64,000 nt of DNA from Oceanimonas sp. GK1 (GTDB lineage: Bacteria > Pseudomonadota > Gammaproteobacteria > Enterobacterales > Aeromonadaceae). The notes under the pieces were generated by a model, which ran no database searches, had not been told where the DNA came from, and saw nothing but the letters and a program-made list of their open reading frames with translations. This document shows positions 38,962-47,037 of the stretch, piece by piece. The DNA is taken from the NCBI RefSeq assembly GCF_000243075.1, contig NC_016745.1:1-64000 (forward strand), read 5' to 3'. The translations under genes and the position numbers were made by a program. The first letter of the stretch is position 1. Each line of letters opens with the position of its first letter.

Positions 38962-40401
38962 TCAGGCCAGCAGCCACAACAGCAGGGTGGTGACGGCGGC
39001 GGCAATCAGGGTATAGGGCAGTTGGCTGAGGGCATGCTGCATCGGGCTGATGCCGCATCCCCGGGCGGAAATCACGGTGGAGTCGCCAAAGAAGCAGGCG
39101 TGGCTGCCAAAGGCACCGGCCGACACCAGGGCGCCCAGGGTCAGCGCCATGTTGGCGTCCAGAGCCTGAGCCAGGGGCACCATGATCGGAAAGGCGATGG
39201 CATAGACGCCCCAGAAGGAGCCGGTGGCAAAGGTCAGCCCGGCCAGTACCAGAAAGCTGAGCGCCGGCAGCCACTGGGCGTTCATGTAGGGGGTGATGGT
39301 GTCGATCAGATAGGGCGCCAGCCCCAGTTTCTCGTTGACCGCCTGTAGCACGAAGGCCGCGAACACGATGCCCAGGGGCAGTAACATGGTAGCCATGCCC
39401 TGAATAATTTCATCAAACAACCGGGGCAGGCTGGCCAGCCCCTGCAGCCGGTACAGCACCAGCGACACCACCAGGGCACAGCCCACGCCCATCAGGGCAT
39501 CGATATCGAAATACCAGGTGGCCAGCAGCAGGGTCAGTACCGGCAGCATGAAGTTCATCAGCCGCGGCGGCTGACGGTGGCCCGGCTCGTCCTGATCCAC
39601 CGACATGCTGTTGCCTGCAAGGCAGTCCCGCTCTGCCTTTTTCATTGAACCAAACAGCGGGATCACCCCAAAGGCCACCAGCGGCACCAGCAGCAGCGCC
39701 ACCCAGGGGTACACCAGATAGGGCAACAGGCTCAGGTAATAATTGAAGCCTTCCCCTTCGGACACCAGGCCATTGGCTTCAATCAGCCCGGCGAGATAAA
39801 TCACCCAGGTGGAAAAAGGGATCAGCAGGCACACCGGCGCCGAGGTGGAGTCCACCACATAGGCCAGCATGTCCCGGGAGATTTTCAACTTGTCCGACAG
39901 CTTGCGCATGGCGGTGCTAACGGTCAGGGCGTTGAGGTAGTCATCGATAAAAATGGCAATGCCCAGCAGCCAGCTGGCCACCAGGGCATGAGAGCGGCGC
40001 TTGACGTATTTGCCCAGGGCATCGCTGAAGGCCAGGGTGGCGCCGGAAAACTGCAGCAGCGCAATCAGGCTGCCGAGCAGGCCGCACACCAGAATAAGCC
40101 AGCCCATGATGGGCCCCTGCATTACCTCCAGGGTGCTGGCCACAAAGTTGTGCAGCGTCCGCTGTGGCTCCACCAGGGCAAAGCCCGTCAGGGCACCGGC
40201 CAGCAGCGGCTCCAGGGTACGTCGGGTCAGCAACGCCAGCCCCAGCACCACCAGGGTGGGCAGCAGGGCAAAGAGCCCGAATTCGCCTTCGCGGTTGCCC
40301 GCACCCAGAGATACCGCCAGCATCACCAGAGCGCTCAATATCATCAGCCGTAGCCAGCCGATGGGTAGCTTATCCACGCTGGGGGTCAGTATTTTTTCCA
40401 T
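38962..40401 (-). CDS. NhaC-family transporter (second copy)
   Basis: 479 residues, about eleven helices, with the same landmarks as the carrier at 29660-31612 (IFIDDYLNALTVSTAMRKL, VDSTSAPVCLLIPFSTW, FATGSFWGVYAIAFP, GSHACFFGDSTVISA) but no exported N-terminal domain. It is cotranscribed with the amidohydrolase gene, which suggests that it imports an acetylated polyamine; that is inference. ATG 40401 follows GAGGAAGAGGC. Confidence 0.87.
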   Translation of the reverse strand: MEKILTPSVDKLPIGWLRLMILSALVMLAVSLGAGNREGEFGLFALLPTLVVLGLALLTRRTLEPLLAGALTGFALVEPQRTLHNFVASTLEVMQGPIMGWLILVCGLLGSLIALLQFSGATLAFSDALGKYVKRRSHALVASWLLGIAIFIDDYLNALTVSTAMRKLSDKLKISRDMLAYVVDSTSAPVCLLIPFSTWVIYLAGLIEANGLVSEGEGFNYYLSLLPYLVYPWVALLLVPLVAFGVIPLFGSMKKAERDCLAGNSMSVDQDEPGHRQPPRLMNFMLPVLTLLLATWYFDIDALMGVGCALVVSLVLYRLQGLASLPRLFDEIIQGMATMLLPLGIVFAAFVLQAVNEKLGLAPYLIDTITPYMNAQWLPALSFLVLAGLTFATGSFWGVYAIAFPIMVPLAQALDANMALTLGALVSAGAFGSHACFFGDSTVISARGCGISPMQHALSQLPYTLIAAAVTTLLLWLLA

Positions 40402-40461
40402 TGCCTCTTCCTCGTCTCTCCATTGACGCTTCATCATAGAAGGAGGCAGGATGTGGCCAAC

Positions 40462-40479
40462 ATGTCCCCCAAGGGACAT
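40462..40479. promoter_or_regulatory. Palindromic operator candidate before the nhaC-amidohydrolase operon
   Basis: ATGTCCC-CCAA-GGGACAT, perfect 7-bp arms, 61 bp before the transporter start. A plausible site for the LuxR-type regulator; not matched to the PuuR consensus. Confidence 0.45.
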
Positions 40480-40565
40480 TTGACGTGAGCAGGATCACAT
40501 CAACAATTAACCATTTAAAAACACTTTGAATACAGCTTACAAACAAGTCGGCCGATCAGGCATAA

Positions 40566-40583
40566 CGAGGGCACGCGCCCTCG
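40566..40583 (-). terminator. Hairpin after puuR
   Basis: CGAGGGC-ACGC-GCCCTCG just after the puuR stop. Only a short T-tract follows on the minus strand, so it is a weak terminator or a stability hairpin. Confidence 0.5.
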
Positions 40584-40590
40584 CTGAAGA

Positions 40591-41169
40591 TCAGAAATGC
40601 TTGGCGGGGGTGGAGCAGCTGACGATGCGGCAGGGCTGGTCACTGATATTGCGAAAGCGGTGGGGCTGGGTGGTGGAGAAGTAATAGCTGTCGCCGGCCT
40701 TCAGCAGCCGGTGCTGGGCACCGATGGTGATTTCGATTTCTCCTTCAATCACCACCCCCGCTTCCTCGCCGTGGTAGGCCATCATGTCGTGGCCGGTGTC
40801 CACGCCGGGCGGGTAGGTTTCCACAATAAAGGACATGGCCCGGTTCTTGCGGTTGTAACCCACCAGTTTCAGGGACAGGTTGCCGCTGCCCACGTCCTGC
40901 AGCTCGTCGGGGCTGAAAAAGATCTGATCGGTGTTTTGCAGATCCAGGGTAAAGAACTCGCCCACCGTCATGGGTATGCCGTCCAGGATCTTCTTGAGCG
41001 AGCTCACCGACGGGCTGACCTTGCCCTGCTCAATCAGCGACAGGCTGGAGTGGGTCACACCGGTGCGTTTGGCCAGCTCCCGCTGGGAAATATTGCGCAT
41101 CAGGCGCACGGCCTTGAGGCGGGTGCCCACATCATTGGCGTCGTCGCCGCCCTGCTTCGCTGTTGTCAT
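40591..41169 (-). CDS. puuR: PuuR-like XRE-cupin repressor
   Basis: 192 residues: XRE helix-turn-helix (LKAVRLMRNISQRELAKRTGVTHSSLSLIEQGKVSP, about 17-53) and a C-terminal cupin (VDTGHDMMAYHGEEAGVVIEGEIEI). Same layout and length as E. coli PuuR, which represses the puu genes and is released by putrescine. A weak PuuR-like site (41177-41191 on the minus strand) lies in front of it. Confidence 0.9.
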   Translation of the reverse strand: MTTAKQGGDDANDVGTRLKAVRLMRNISQRELAKRTGVTHSSLSLIEQGKVSPSVSSLKKILDGIPMTVGEFFTLDLQNTDQIFFSPDELQDVGSGNLSLKLVGYNRKNRAMSFIVETYPPGVDTGHDMMAYHGEEAGVVIEGEIEITIGAQHRLLKAGDSYYFSTTQPHRFRNISDQPCRIVSCSTPAKHF

Positions 41170-41248
41170 ATTTCTCCGTTCACTATCAGAAAACCCTCGG
41201 CCAAATTCTACTCAAGGGAGGATTCGGCTGTAAATTGAATTAAGACAC

Positions 41249-42247
41249 TTACAGCCCGGCCTGCTCCAGCCGGGTGGCCATATCATCCAGGCCGTCCAGC
41301 CCCTGAATATCCGTGGGCTGCAGATATAACGGATAGCGATTCAGGCCGGCAAAAGTTCGCTCTATCTCAGCCAGATGTGTTTTTTCCTGGCTTCGGCGTT
41401 GTGCCAGAAAAGCACCGTCAGCTTCATCAGGCAGAATGCGGTTCACCACCAGGCCGGCCAGGGGCAACTTTTCTTCCCGCAGCGCTGTTACCGCCCGTTC
41501 GGTTTCCAGTATCGGCAGCTTTTCGGGGGTGAGCACAAACAGCAGCGCGGTCTGTGTATTGTCGGTCAGCAGGCGGCGAGTGCGCTGAAACAGCCGCTGG
41601 CGCGCCAGCAGGGTGTCGGTAATGGACTTGGTGCGTTCGTCCATGCCGGCGGTTTCGTGGGTTCGCGGGTCACCAAAGGGGCTGTCCAGATCCTTGCCCG
41701 GGGTTAAATGGTTCAGCACCTCACCCAGTTTTTCCGAGCGCTGGTTGCTTTTCAGCATGCCTTGCGTCCAGGCCGCCATGGCCTCGGGCAGGCTGAGCAG
41801 GCGCAGGGTGTGGCCGGTGGGCGCCGTATCGAAAATCACCAGGTCATGAGTTTGCAGCCCTTCTTCCATCACTCTGGCCATGCGCTCCAGCAGCGCCGCT
41901 TCCTGGGCTCCCGGCGACTGACGGGTAAGCCGCATCTGTCGCTCCACCTCGCCGTACATTTCCGGGCGGGTAAAACGCTTGAGCTGGGCCAGCACTCGGG
42001 CCAGGTGCTGCTCCACCTCGTGATCCGGATCCAGCTCCAGACCATCGAGGTTGGGGGCCAGCCGGGTAATGGTGTCGCCGATTTCCCGGCCAAAGGCATC
42101 GGCCAGGCTGTGGGCGGGGTCGGTGGATACCAGCAGGCAGCGCTTGCCCCGGCGTGCCGCCAATAGTGCCAGGGACGACGACACCGTGGTCTTGCCCACG
42201 CCGCCCTTGCCGCCCACCAGCAACACCCGCTTGTCGGTCAGTAACAT
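41249..42247 (-). CDS. ArsA/Get3-family ATPase
   Basis: 332-residue single-domain ATPase: deviant Walker A GGKGGVGKTTVSS at residues 12-24, switch I STDPAHSLADAFG, and IFDTAPTGHTLRLLSLP. Only one Cys is present, so the arsenite-binding triad of true ArsA is missing; an arsenic pump role is unlikely. Related proteins sort tail-anchored membrane proteins (Get3). It is downstream of cstA and the Cys-Cys-ending small protein, 369 bp away, on the same strand. Start ATG 42247 gives the family N-terminus. Confidence 0.88.
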   Translation of the reverse strand: MLLTDKRVLLVGGKGGVGKTTVSSSLALLAARRGKRCLLVSTDPAHSLADAFGREIGDTITRLAPNLDGLELDPDHEVEQHLARVLAQLKRFTRPEMYGEVERQMRLTRQSPGAQEAALLERMARVMEEGLQTHDLVIFDTAPTGHTLRLLSLPEAMAAWTQGMLKSNQRSEKLGEVLNHLTPGKDLDSPFGDPRTHETAGMDERTKSITDTLLARQRLFQRTRRLLTDNTQTALLFVLTPEKLPILETERAVTALREEKLPLAGLVVNRILPDEADGAFLAQRRSQEKTHLAEIERTFAGLNRYPLYLQPTDIQGLDGLDDMATRLEQAGL

Positions 42248-42616
42248 GTCATCTCTCCAAACAGTAAGGCCGGCACACAAAGCCGGCCCCGGCATGCGAA
42301 GCCGGCCCCGGCATGCGAAGCGACAGCAGGGTTACCTTCTTCGACACGCTTCAAGCCCATCCCTGGGACGCTCGGCACATGCCATCCCTGGCATGTGACG
42401 GTCGAATACGGCAATCCCTGCTCCCGCTTCGTCAAACAAAGGCGTTGCCTGACTTGTATTACAGGCAACTGAGTGCTCGGCAGGGAGGGAAAAGGGAACG
42501 GCTCCACCGACCCTCTGCGCCATGGATGGCGCAGCGGAGCCCCCAAGGATGGGTTTACGGCGAGTCGGTGGCGCCGGCCCTTTTTCCGACCTTTGCCAAG
42601 CCAGAAGACAACTCAA
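42248..42616. repeat. 369-bp gene-free gap filled with repeats and hairpins
   Basis: No gene found. A 19-bp unit (AGCCGGCCCCGGCATGCGA) occurs twice in tandem at 42281-42299 and 42300-42318. Hairpins follow: ACATGCC...GGCATGT (42377-42396) and CTGCGCCAT...ATGGCGCAG (around 42517-42536). The latter, continuing GCGGAGCCCCCAAGGATGGGTTTACGGCG, looks like a dispersed intergenic palindrome family. CGACACGCTTC at 42342-42352 is shared with the element after yccU. Confidence 0.65.
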
Positions 42617-42889
42617 TCAGCAACAGCGGAAGTGATCCAGCGGTGAGTGCTCCATGCCCATGCGCTGGTGCCAGTCGTGAAACCGCTCCAGCAGCAGCGG
42701 CTGCAGCTCCAGGGTGTAATAGGAGGCCGGATTCGGCACCCCCATCATTTCCGAGAACACCAGCAGCATAAAGAGGTCGTCTTCCTCGCGCCGGGCCCGG
42801 GCAATGGCCGCCCGGTACGGCGCGTTGTACACCTCTTCCGCATAGCGGCTGGCCCGGTTAACCCAGGCCAGCATCCGCTTGATTTTCAC
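42617..42889 (-). CDS. Small CstA-associated protein ending in Cys-Cys (cory-CC-star type)
   Basis: 90 residues, mostly helical and charged, with a central aromatic/hydrophobic part (DDLFMLLVFSEMMGVPNPASYY) and the last two residues Cys89-Cys90 before the stop. This matches what I know as the 'cory-CC-star' family found next to CstA and ArsA genes. E. coli CstA and BtsT need the small proteins YbdD/YjiX, which also end in Cys-Cys, so this protein may have the same role. The start overlaps the cstA stop by four bases (ATGA). Confidence 0.8.
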   Translation of the reverse strand: MKIKRMLAWVNRASRYAEEVYNAPYRAAIARARREEDDLFMLLVFSEMMGVPNPASYYTLELQPLLLERFHDWHQRMGMEHSPLDHFRCC

Positions 42890-44568
42890 GACTTGTCCTC
42901 TACCTGCCCGGCCTTACCACCACGCAGCCGGGTCAGGGTGGCGCCACACTCCAGGGCCACCAGAATGGCTGCCGCCAGCACCACCAGATCCAGACCGAAC
43001 AGGAACCAGTTGGCCTGCTCATAAAAGCCCTTGAGCTGAATCAGCAGCGCCAGCACCGTCATCACCAGCAGGAACAGCAGCGGCACCAGCGTCACGTACA
43101 TGGGCCGGCCCAGACGCGCCAGCATCACGGTGATCACCAGCAAGGTCAGCCCCGCCAGCAGCTGGTTGGTGGTGCCGAACAGCGGCCAGATCAACAGACC
43201 GCCGGAGCCGTCTCCGCCGGAGCCAAAGGCCAACAGCAGACAGGAAGCCACCGCCAGCAGGGTGGCCGGGGCGGCCTTTTGCATCCAGTTAATCTTGTAG
43301 ATGACACCCCATTCCTGAAAAATGTAGCGCTGCAGCCGCAGGCCGGTGTCCATGGTGGTACCGGCAAAGAGTACCGCCATCACGGTGAGAATGGTTTGCG
43401 ACAGCTCGATCTCAAAACCCAGGCCATTGCTCAGAATGTTGGCGCCGCCCTGCACAAAGGCGGCCACGCCGCCCTGGCCAAAGCCGCTGTAAATGGCCTG
43501 CCAGTCGGCGAGCGTCGCAAAACCGGCGGTGGCGGCAATGATCGCAGCCAGTGCCAGACAGCCTTCGCCGATGGCGCCGAAGTAACCCACAAAACGCAGG
43601 TCGGTTTCCTTGTCGAGCTGTTTGGAGGTGGTGCCGGACGACACCAGACCATGAAAGCCGGAGATGGCACCACAGGCGATGGTCACAAACAGCAGCGGCA
43701 GCAATGACGGCGTCCCTTCCGGTACGTTGTCGTTAAAGGCCGGGGCCACCACCTCCGGGGCCGACAGCAGCACGGCCCCGTAGAGCAGGCCCAGGCCCAC
43801 GAACAGCTGCAGGCCGTTGATGTAGTCCCGGGGCTGCAGCAGCATCCACACCGGCAGCAGCGAGGCGATGGCGGCATAAACAAACAGCAGAATGATCCAC
43901 TGGGCCTTGTCGGTCAGTCCCAGAAACAGCTCGGGCAGTGCCAGCGGCAGGGACGGCCCCACCCAGATCAGGGCGTACAGGGCGATCACCCCCACCACGG
44001 AGACGGTGAGCAGGCCAATCATTTTGCGATAAATCAGCTGGCCGATGATCAGCGCGACGATGATGGCGCCCCATACCGGCACCACCGAGGTCTGAAACTG
44101 GGTGAGCAGGCCGGCGATGACCACGGCGAACACCGCGTTCACCATCAGCAATACCAGGAAGATGACGATCATGAAGATGCTGCGGGCGCGCTTACCCACC
44201 ACGTCGCCGGTAAGCGCGCCCACCGATTTGGCCTTGTTGCGGTTACTGGCCCATATGGCACCGGCATCGTGCACACCGGCAAAGAAAATGGTGCCGAACA
44301 CCACCCACAAAAAAGCCGGCACCCAGCCCCAGATCACCGCGATGGCCGGTCCGACGATGGGCGCGGCCCCGGCCACCGAGGTGAAGTGATGGCCCCAGAG
44401 CACGAACTTGTTGGTGGGCACATAGTCCACGCCGTCTTCAAACTCATGGGCCGGCGTGCGAAAGTTGGGATCCAGCCGAAATATTTTTTCGGCCACGAAT
44501 TTCGAATAGACAAAATAGCCGAGCGCCATGGCGCCCAGCCCGATCAACATCAGGAATATGGCATTCAT
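42886..44568 (-). CDS. cstA: Carbon starvation protein CstA-type transporter
   Basis: 560 residues with about fourteen to sixteen membrane helices. Typical CstA segments: PTNKFVLWGHHFTSVAGAAPIVGPAIAV (residues about 50-78), FHGLVSSGTTSKQL and GTTMDTGLRLQRYIFQEWG. CstA and its relative BtsT take up pyruvate and possibly peptides in E. coli. The product is shorter than E. coli CstA (about 700), closer to the actinobacterial and BtsT-like forms. Translational overlap with the Cys-Cys protein gene. Confidence 0.93.
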   Translation of the reverse strand: MNAIFLMLIGLGAMALGYFVYSKFVAEKIFRLDPNFRTPAHEFEDGVDYVPTNKFVLWGHHFTSVAGAAPIVGPAIAVIWGWVPAFLWVVFGTIFFAGVHDAGAIWASNRNKAKSVGALTGDVVGKRARSIFMIVIFLVLLMVNAVFAVVIAGLLTQFQTSVVPVWGAIIVALIIGQLIYRKMIGLLTVSVVGVIALYALIWVGPSLPLALPELFLGLTDKAQWIILLFVYAAIASLLPVWMLLQPRDYINGLQLFVGLGLLYGAVLLSAPEVVAPAFNDNVPEGTPSLLPLLFVTIACGAISGFHGLVSSGTTSKQLDKETDLRFVGYFGAIGEGCLALAAIIAATAGFATLADWQAIYSGFGQGGVAAFVQGGANILSNGLGFEIELSQTILTVMAVLFAGTTMDTGLRLQRYIFQEWGVIYKINWMQKAAPATLLAVASCLLLAFGSGGDGSGGLLIWPLFGTTNQLLAGLTLLVITVMLARLGRPMYVTLVPLLFLLVMTVLALLIQLKGFYEQANWFLFGLDLVVLAAAILVALECGATLTRLRGGKAGQVEDKS

Positions 44569-44848
44569 TCAACCGCTCTCCCGTAAAGAGATGTTCTTAT
44601 CATTGTTAGCATTCCCGGCGTCGTCAAACCGGGACCCGAAAGCCCCAATAAAAAGGAAAAACAAAACAGAATCAACACGGTAACGATAAATTCAAATGAA
44701 ACCCAAAGAGCCCGAAAAAATACCCCAAGGCTAAAATCGAAAATAACAAAAAAAACCACCACAAAAAATAAGCAAGGCAGTTTATAAAGCCAAATTCAAC
44801 CCGTAACCTGGAATAATAAATAAATCCACCCCTACTCCTATTCGAGGT
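44569..44848 (-). promoter_or_regulatory. A/T-rich cstA upstream region
   Basis: 280 bp without a convincing gene. One strand is strongly A-rich (the coding-side strand for cstA is T-rich), unlike the GC-rich surroundings. It must hold the cstA promoter; no clear CRP site or sigma-54 motif was seen. A 65-codon hydrophobic reading frame here is best explained by T-rich composition. Confidence 0.6.
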
Positions 44849-45094
44849 TTATTCGTCCCGAAAAATGGTGATCTGGCTGAAACCCAGCTTGCGGAAATAT
44901 TCCTCCCGAAATTCCTTCATGGTTTTCCGGTCGTTGCGGCTGATATTGGCCAGCTGATCTTCCATGCGGCGAAACTCCGCCAGGTCCAGCTCTTCGGCGC
45001 TGGCAATGGCATCATAAATGCTGTGATGCTTGTCATTGGCATAGCCGATTTCTTTTTGCTGCTTGCGGTAGTGGTAACGAATGCGAAAGGCCAT
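44849..45094 (-). CDS. Small conserved protein, DUF2960-like
   Basis: 81 residues starting MAFRIRYHYRKQQKEIG, with a helical acidic middle (IYDAIASAEELDLAEFRRMEDQLANI) and a basic C-terminus (EEYFRKLGFSQITIFRDE). It recalls the small DUF2960 proteins of vibrios by memory only. ATG 45094 has GGAG; the frame extends to 45163 but without a ribosome site. Divergent from dctB. Confidence 0.6.
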   Translation of the reverse strand: MAFRIRYHYRKQQKEIGYANDKHHSIYDAIASAEELDLAEFRRMEDQLANISRNDRKTMKEFREEYFRKLGFSQITIFRDE

Positions 45095-45201
45095 GGGGGC
45101 TCCGTAAAAAGTGTCATTGTCGCTGCAAACCGCCTTCGCGCTCAAGAGTGCGGGAAACATCACGTCAACCGGCGGCCGAAAGGCGCATAATACCGGGCAT
45201 C

Positions 45202-47037
45202 ATGATCCAGCCTTCCACCCGCTTTGTCACCCGCCTGCGTCGCTTCGCCCTGCCGCTGCTGTTACTGCTCGGCACCCTGCTGGTGACCACCGGACTGTTC
45301 CTGCATGCCCGCCACCAGGGGCTGGCGCAGATCCGCCAGGACGCCGAAGCCAGCCTGGGCCGCTACATCATCAACCTGCGTCACCAGCTGGCCCGGCACC
45401 GGGATCTGCCAAAGCTGCTGGCCAGCCAACAACAGCTGAAAGCCTTGCTCAGCGATCCCGGCAATCCCCACAAAACCAGCGCGGCCAACCGCTATCTGGC
45501 CTGGGTCAACGCCACCATGGGCGCCACCGACAGCTACCTGATTAACAGCAATGGCCTCACCCTGGCTGCCAGCAACTGGGATCAGCCCCGCTCCTTCATC
45601 GGCAACGACTACAGTTTCCGGCCCTATTTCCAGCAGGCGATGGAAGGCGGCCAGGGCCGCTATTTCGCCCTGGGCAACACCTCCCGGGTGCGGGGTTATT
45701 TCTTCTCCGCGCCGATCCGCGAGGCGGATCAGATCGTCGGCGTGGCTGTGGTCAAGGTGGATCTGGAAGACATCGAAGACAGCTGGAACGATCCGCTGCA
45801 GGATATTCTGGTGATGGACGAAGACGGGGTGATTTTTATTTCCACCCGCCACGACTGGCGCTTTCGGCTGCTGCCCCAGGACGGCGCCCTAGTGCCGGAT
45901 CCGCAGTTGCTGGTGCGCATTGAAGCCAGCCGCCGCTACGAGAACGCCGAAGTGCGCCCCCTGCCACTGCAACACCGGGATACCACTCCCAGGGGTAACC
46001 CGCTGCTGACCCTGGATGGGCGCGATGCGGCCGGCCATTACCTGCTGGTGAGCGAACTGCTGCCGGAAGCGGGCATGCGGGTGGCGGTACTGGCCAACCT
46101 GAGTCCGCTCAAGTCCCGTATCGCCCGCACCCTGACGGTGGGCCTGGGCGCCTTCTGGGCCCTGGCCGCCCTGGCGCTGTTCCTGCGGGCCCGCCACCGC
46201 ATGCAACAACGCCACCAGCACGAATTGCAGCAGGCCCACGAAGCCCTGGAGCGACGGGTGGAGCAACGCACCCGGCAGCTGACCGACAGTAACCAGCGGC
46301 TGAAGCAGGAAGTGGCCGAGCACCGCCAGACTCAGAACCAGCTGGTGCAGGCCGCCAAACTGGCGGTGCTGGGCCAGTTGTCGGCGGGCATCAACCATGA
46401 GCTGAACCAGCCGCTCACCGCCATTCGCCAGTTCGCCGACAATGGCCGCAAATTGCTGGAGCGGGGCCGCCCCGAGGCGGTGGCCGGCAACCTGCAGGAA
46501 ATCGGCGGTCTGGCGGAGCGCATGGCCGCCATTTTGCAGCCGCTCAGGGAATTTGCCCGTCAGCGCGATGCCGACGGTGCTCACACCCGGCTCGACCAGC
46601 TGCGTCAGGGGGTGAGGGTGCTGATGGGCGGCGAGCTGGAAAAACGTCACGCCGGGCTGAACTGGCCGCAGGAACACGACGCGGTGGTGGTCACCGGCGA
46701 TCCGGGCCGGCTGGAGCAGGTGCTGGTCAACCTGATTGGCAACGCCCTGCAGGCCATGGCCGATAACCCGTCACCCCGTATCGACATTGGCGTGACCACC
46801 ACCGCCGAACGCGTCACCCTGACCGTGCGCGATCAGGGCCCCGGCCTCAGCGAGCAGGCCCTGGCGCATATTTTTGAACCCTTTTTCACCACCAAGTCCA
46901 CCGGCCTGGGGCTGGGGCTGTCCATCTCCCACCGCATTGCAGAAAGCCTGGGGGGTCAACTGACCGCCGCCAACCACCCGGACGGCGGCGCCGTCTTTAC
47001 GCTGGTGCTGAACCGAGCCGACAAGGAGCCCGCATGA
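45202..47037 (+). CDS. dctB: C4-dicarboxylate-type sensor histidine kinase DctB
   Basis: 611 residues: TM1 (about 13-34), periplasmic double-PAS/Cache sensor (NRYLAWVNATMGATDSYLINSNG..., FRPYFQQAMEGGQGRYFALGNTSRVRGYFFSAPI in order), TM2 (about 305-330), a coiled coil, then His399 in SAGINHELNQPLTAIRQFADNGRKL (DctB signature) and an HATPase domain (GLGLGLSISH). It should sense an organic acid and phosphorylate DctD. ATG 45202; stop overlaps the dctD start (ATGA). Confidence 0.92.
   Translation: MIQPSTRFVTRLRRFALPLLLLLGTLLVTTGLFLHARHQGLAQIRQDAEASLGRYIINLRHQLARHRDLPKLLASQQQLKALLSDPGNPHKTSAANRYLAWVNATMGATDSYLINSNGLTLAASNWDQPRSFIGNDYSFRPYFQQAMEGGQGRYFALGNTSRVRGYFFSAPIREADQIVGVAVVKVDLEDIEDSWNDPLQDILVMDEDGVIFISTRHDWRFRLLPQDGALVPDPQLLVRIEASRRYENAEVRPLPLQHRDTTPRGNPLLTLDGRDAAGHYLLVSELLPEAGMRVAVLANLSPLKSRIARTLTVGLGAFWALAALALFLRARHRMQQRHQHELQQAHEALERRVEQRTRQLTDSNQRLKQEVAEHRQTQNQLVQAAKLAVLGQLSAGINHELNQPLTAIRQFADNGRKLLERGRPEAVAGNLQEIGGLAERMAAILQPLREFARQRDADGAHTRLDQLRQGVRVLMGGELEKRHAGLNWPQEHDAVVVTGDPGRLEQVLVNLIGNALQAMADNPSPRIDIGVTTTAERVTLTVRDQGPGLSEQALAHIFEPFFTTKSTGLGLGLSISHRIAESLGGQLTAANHPDGGAVFTLVLNRADKEPA

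Noticed and set aside
41249-42247. Arsenite efflux ATPase
   Set aside because: The Cys residues that bind arsenite are absent and no arsB, arsR or arsD is nearby; a Get3-like or CstA-linked role fits better.
42281-42318. CRISPR-like repeat
   Set aside because: Only two tandem units with no spacer and no cas genes in the window.
44565-44762. Hydrophobic 65-codon reading frame on the minus strand just before cstA
   Set aside because: Its composition reflects the T-rich strand of the control region (Phe, Leu, Val codons); there is no ribosome site and it runs into the cstA start.
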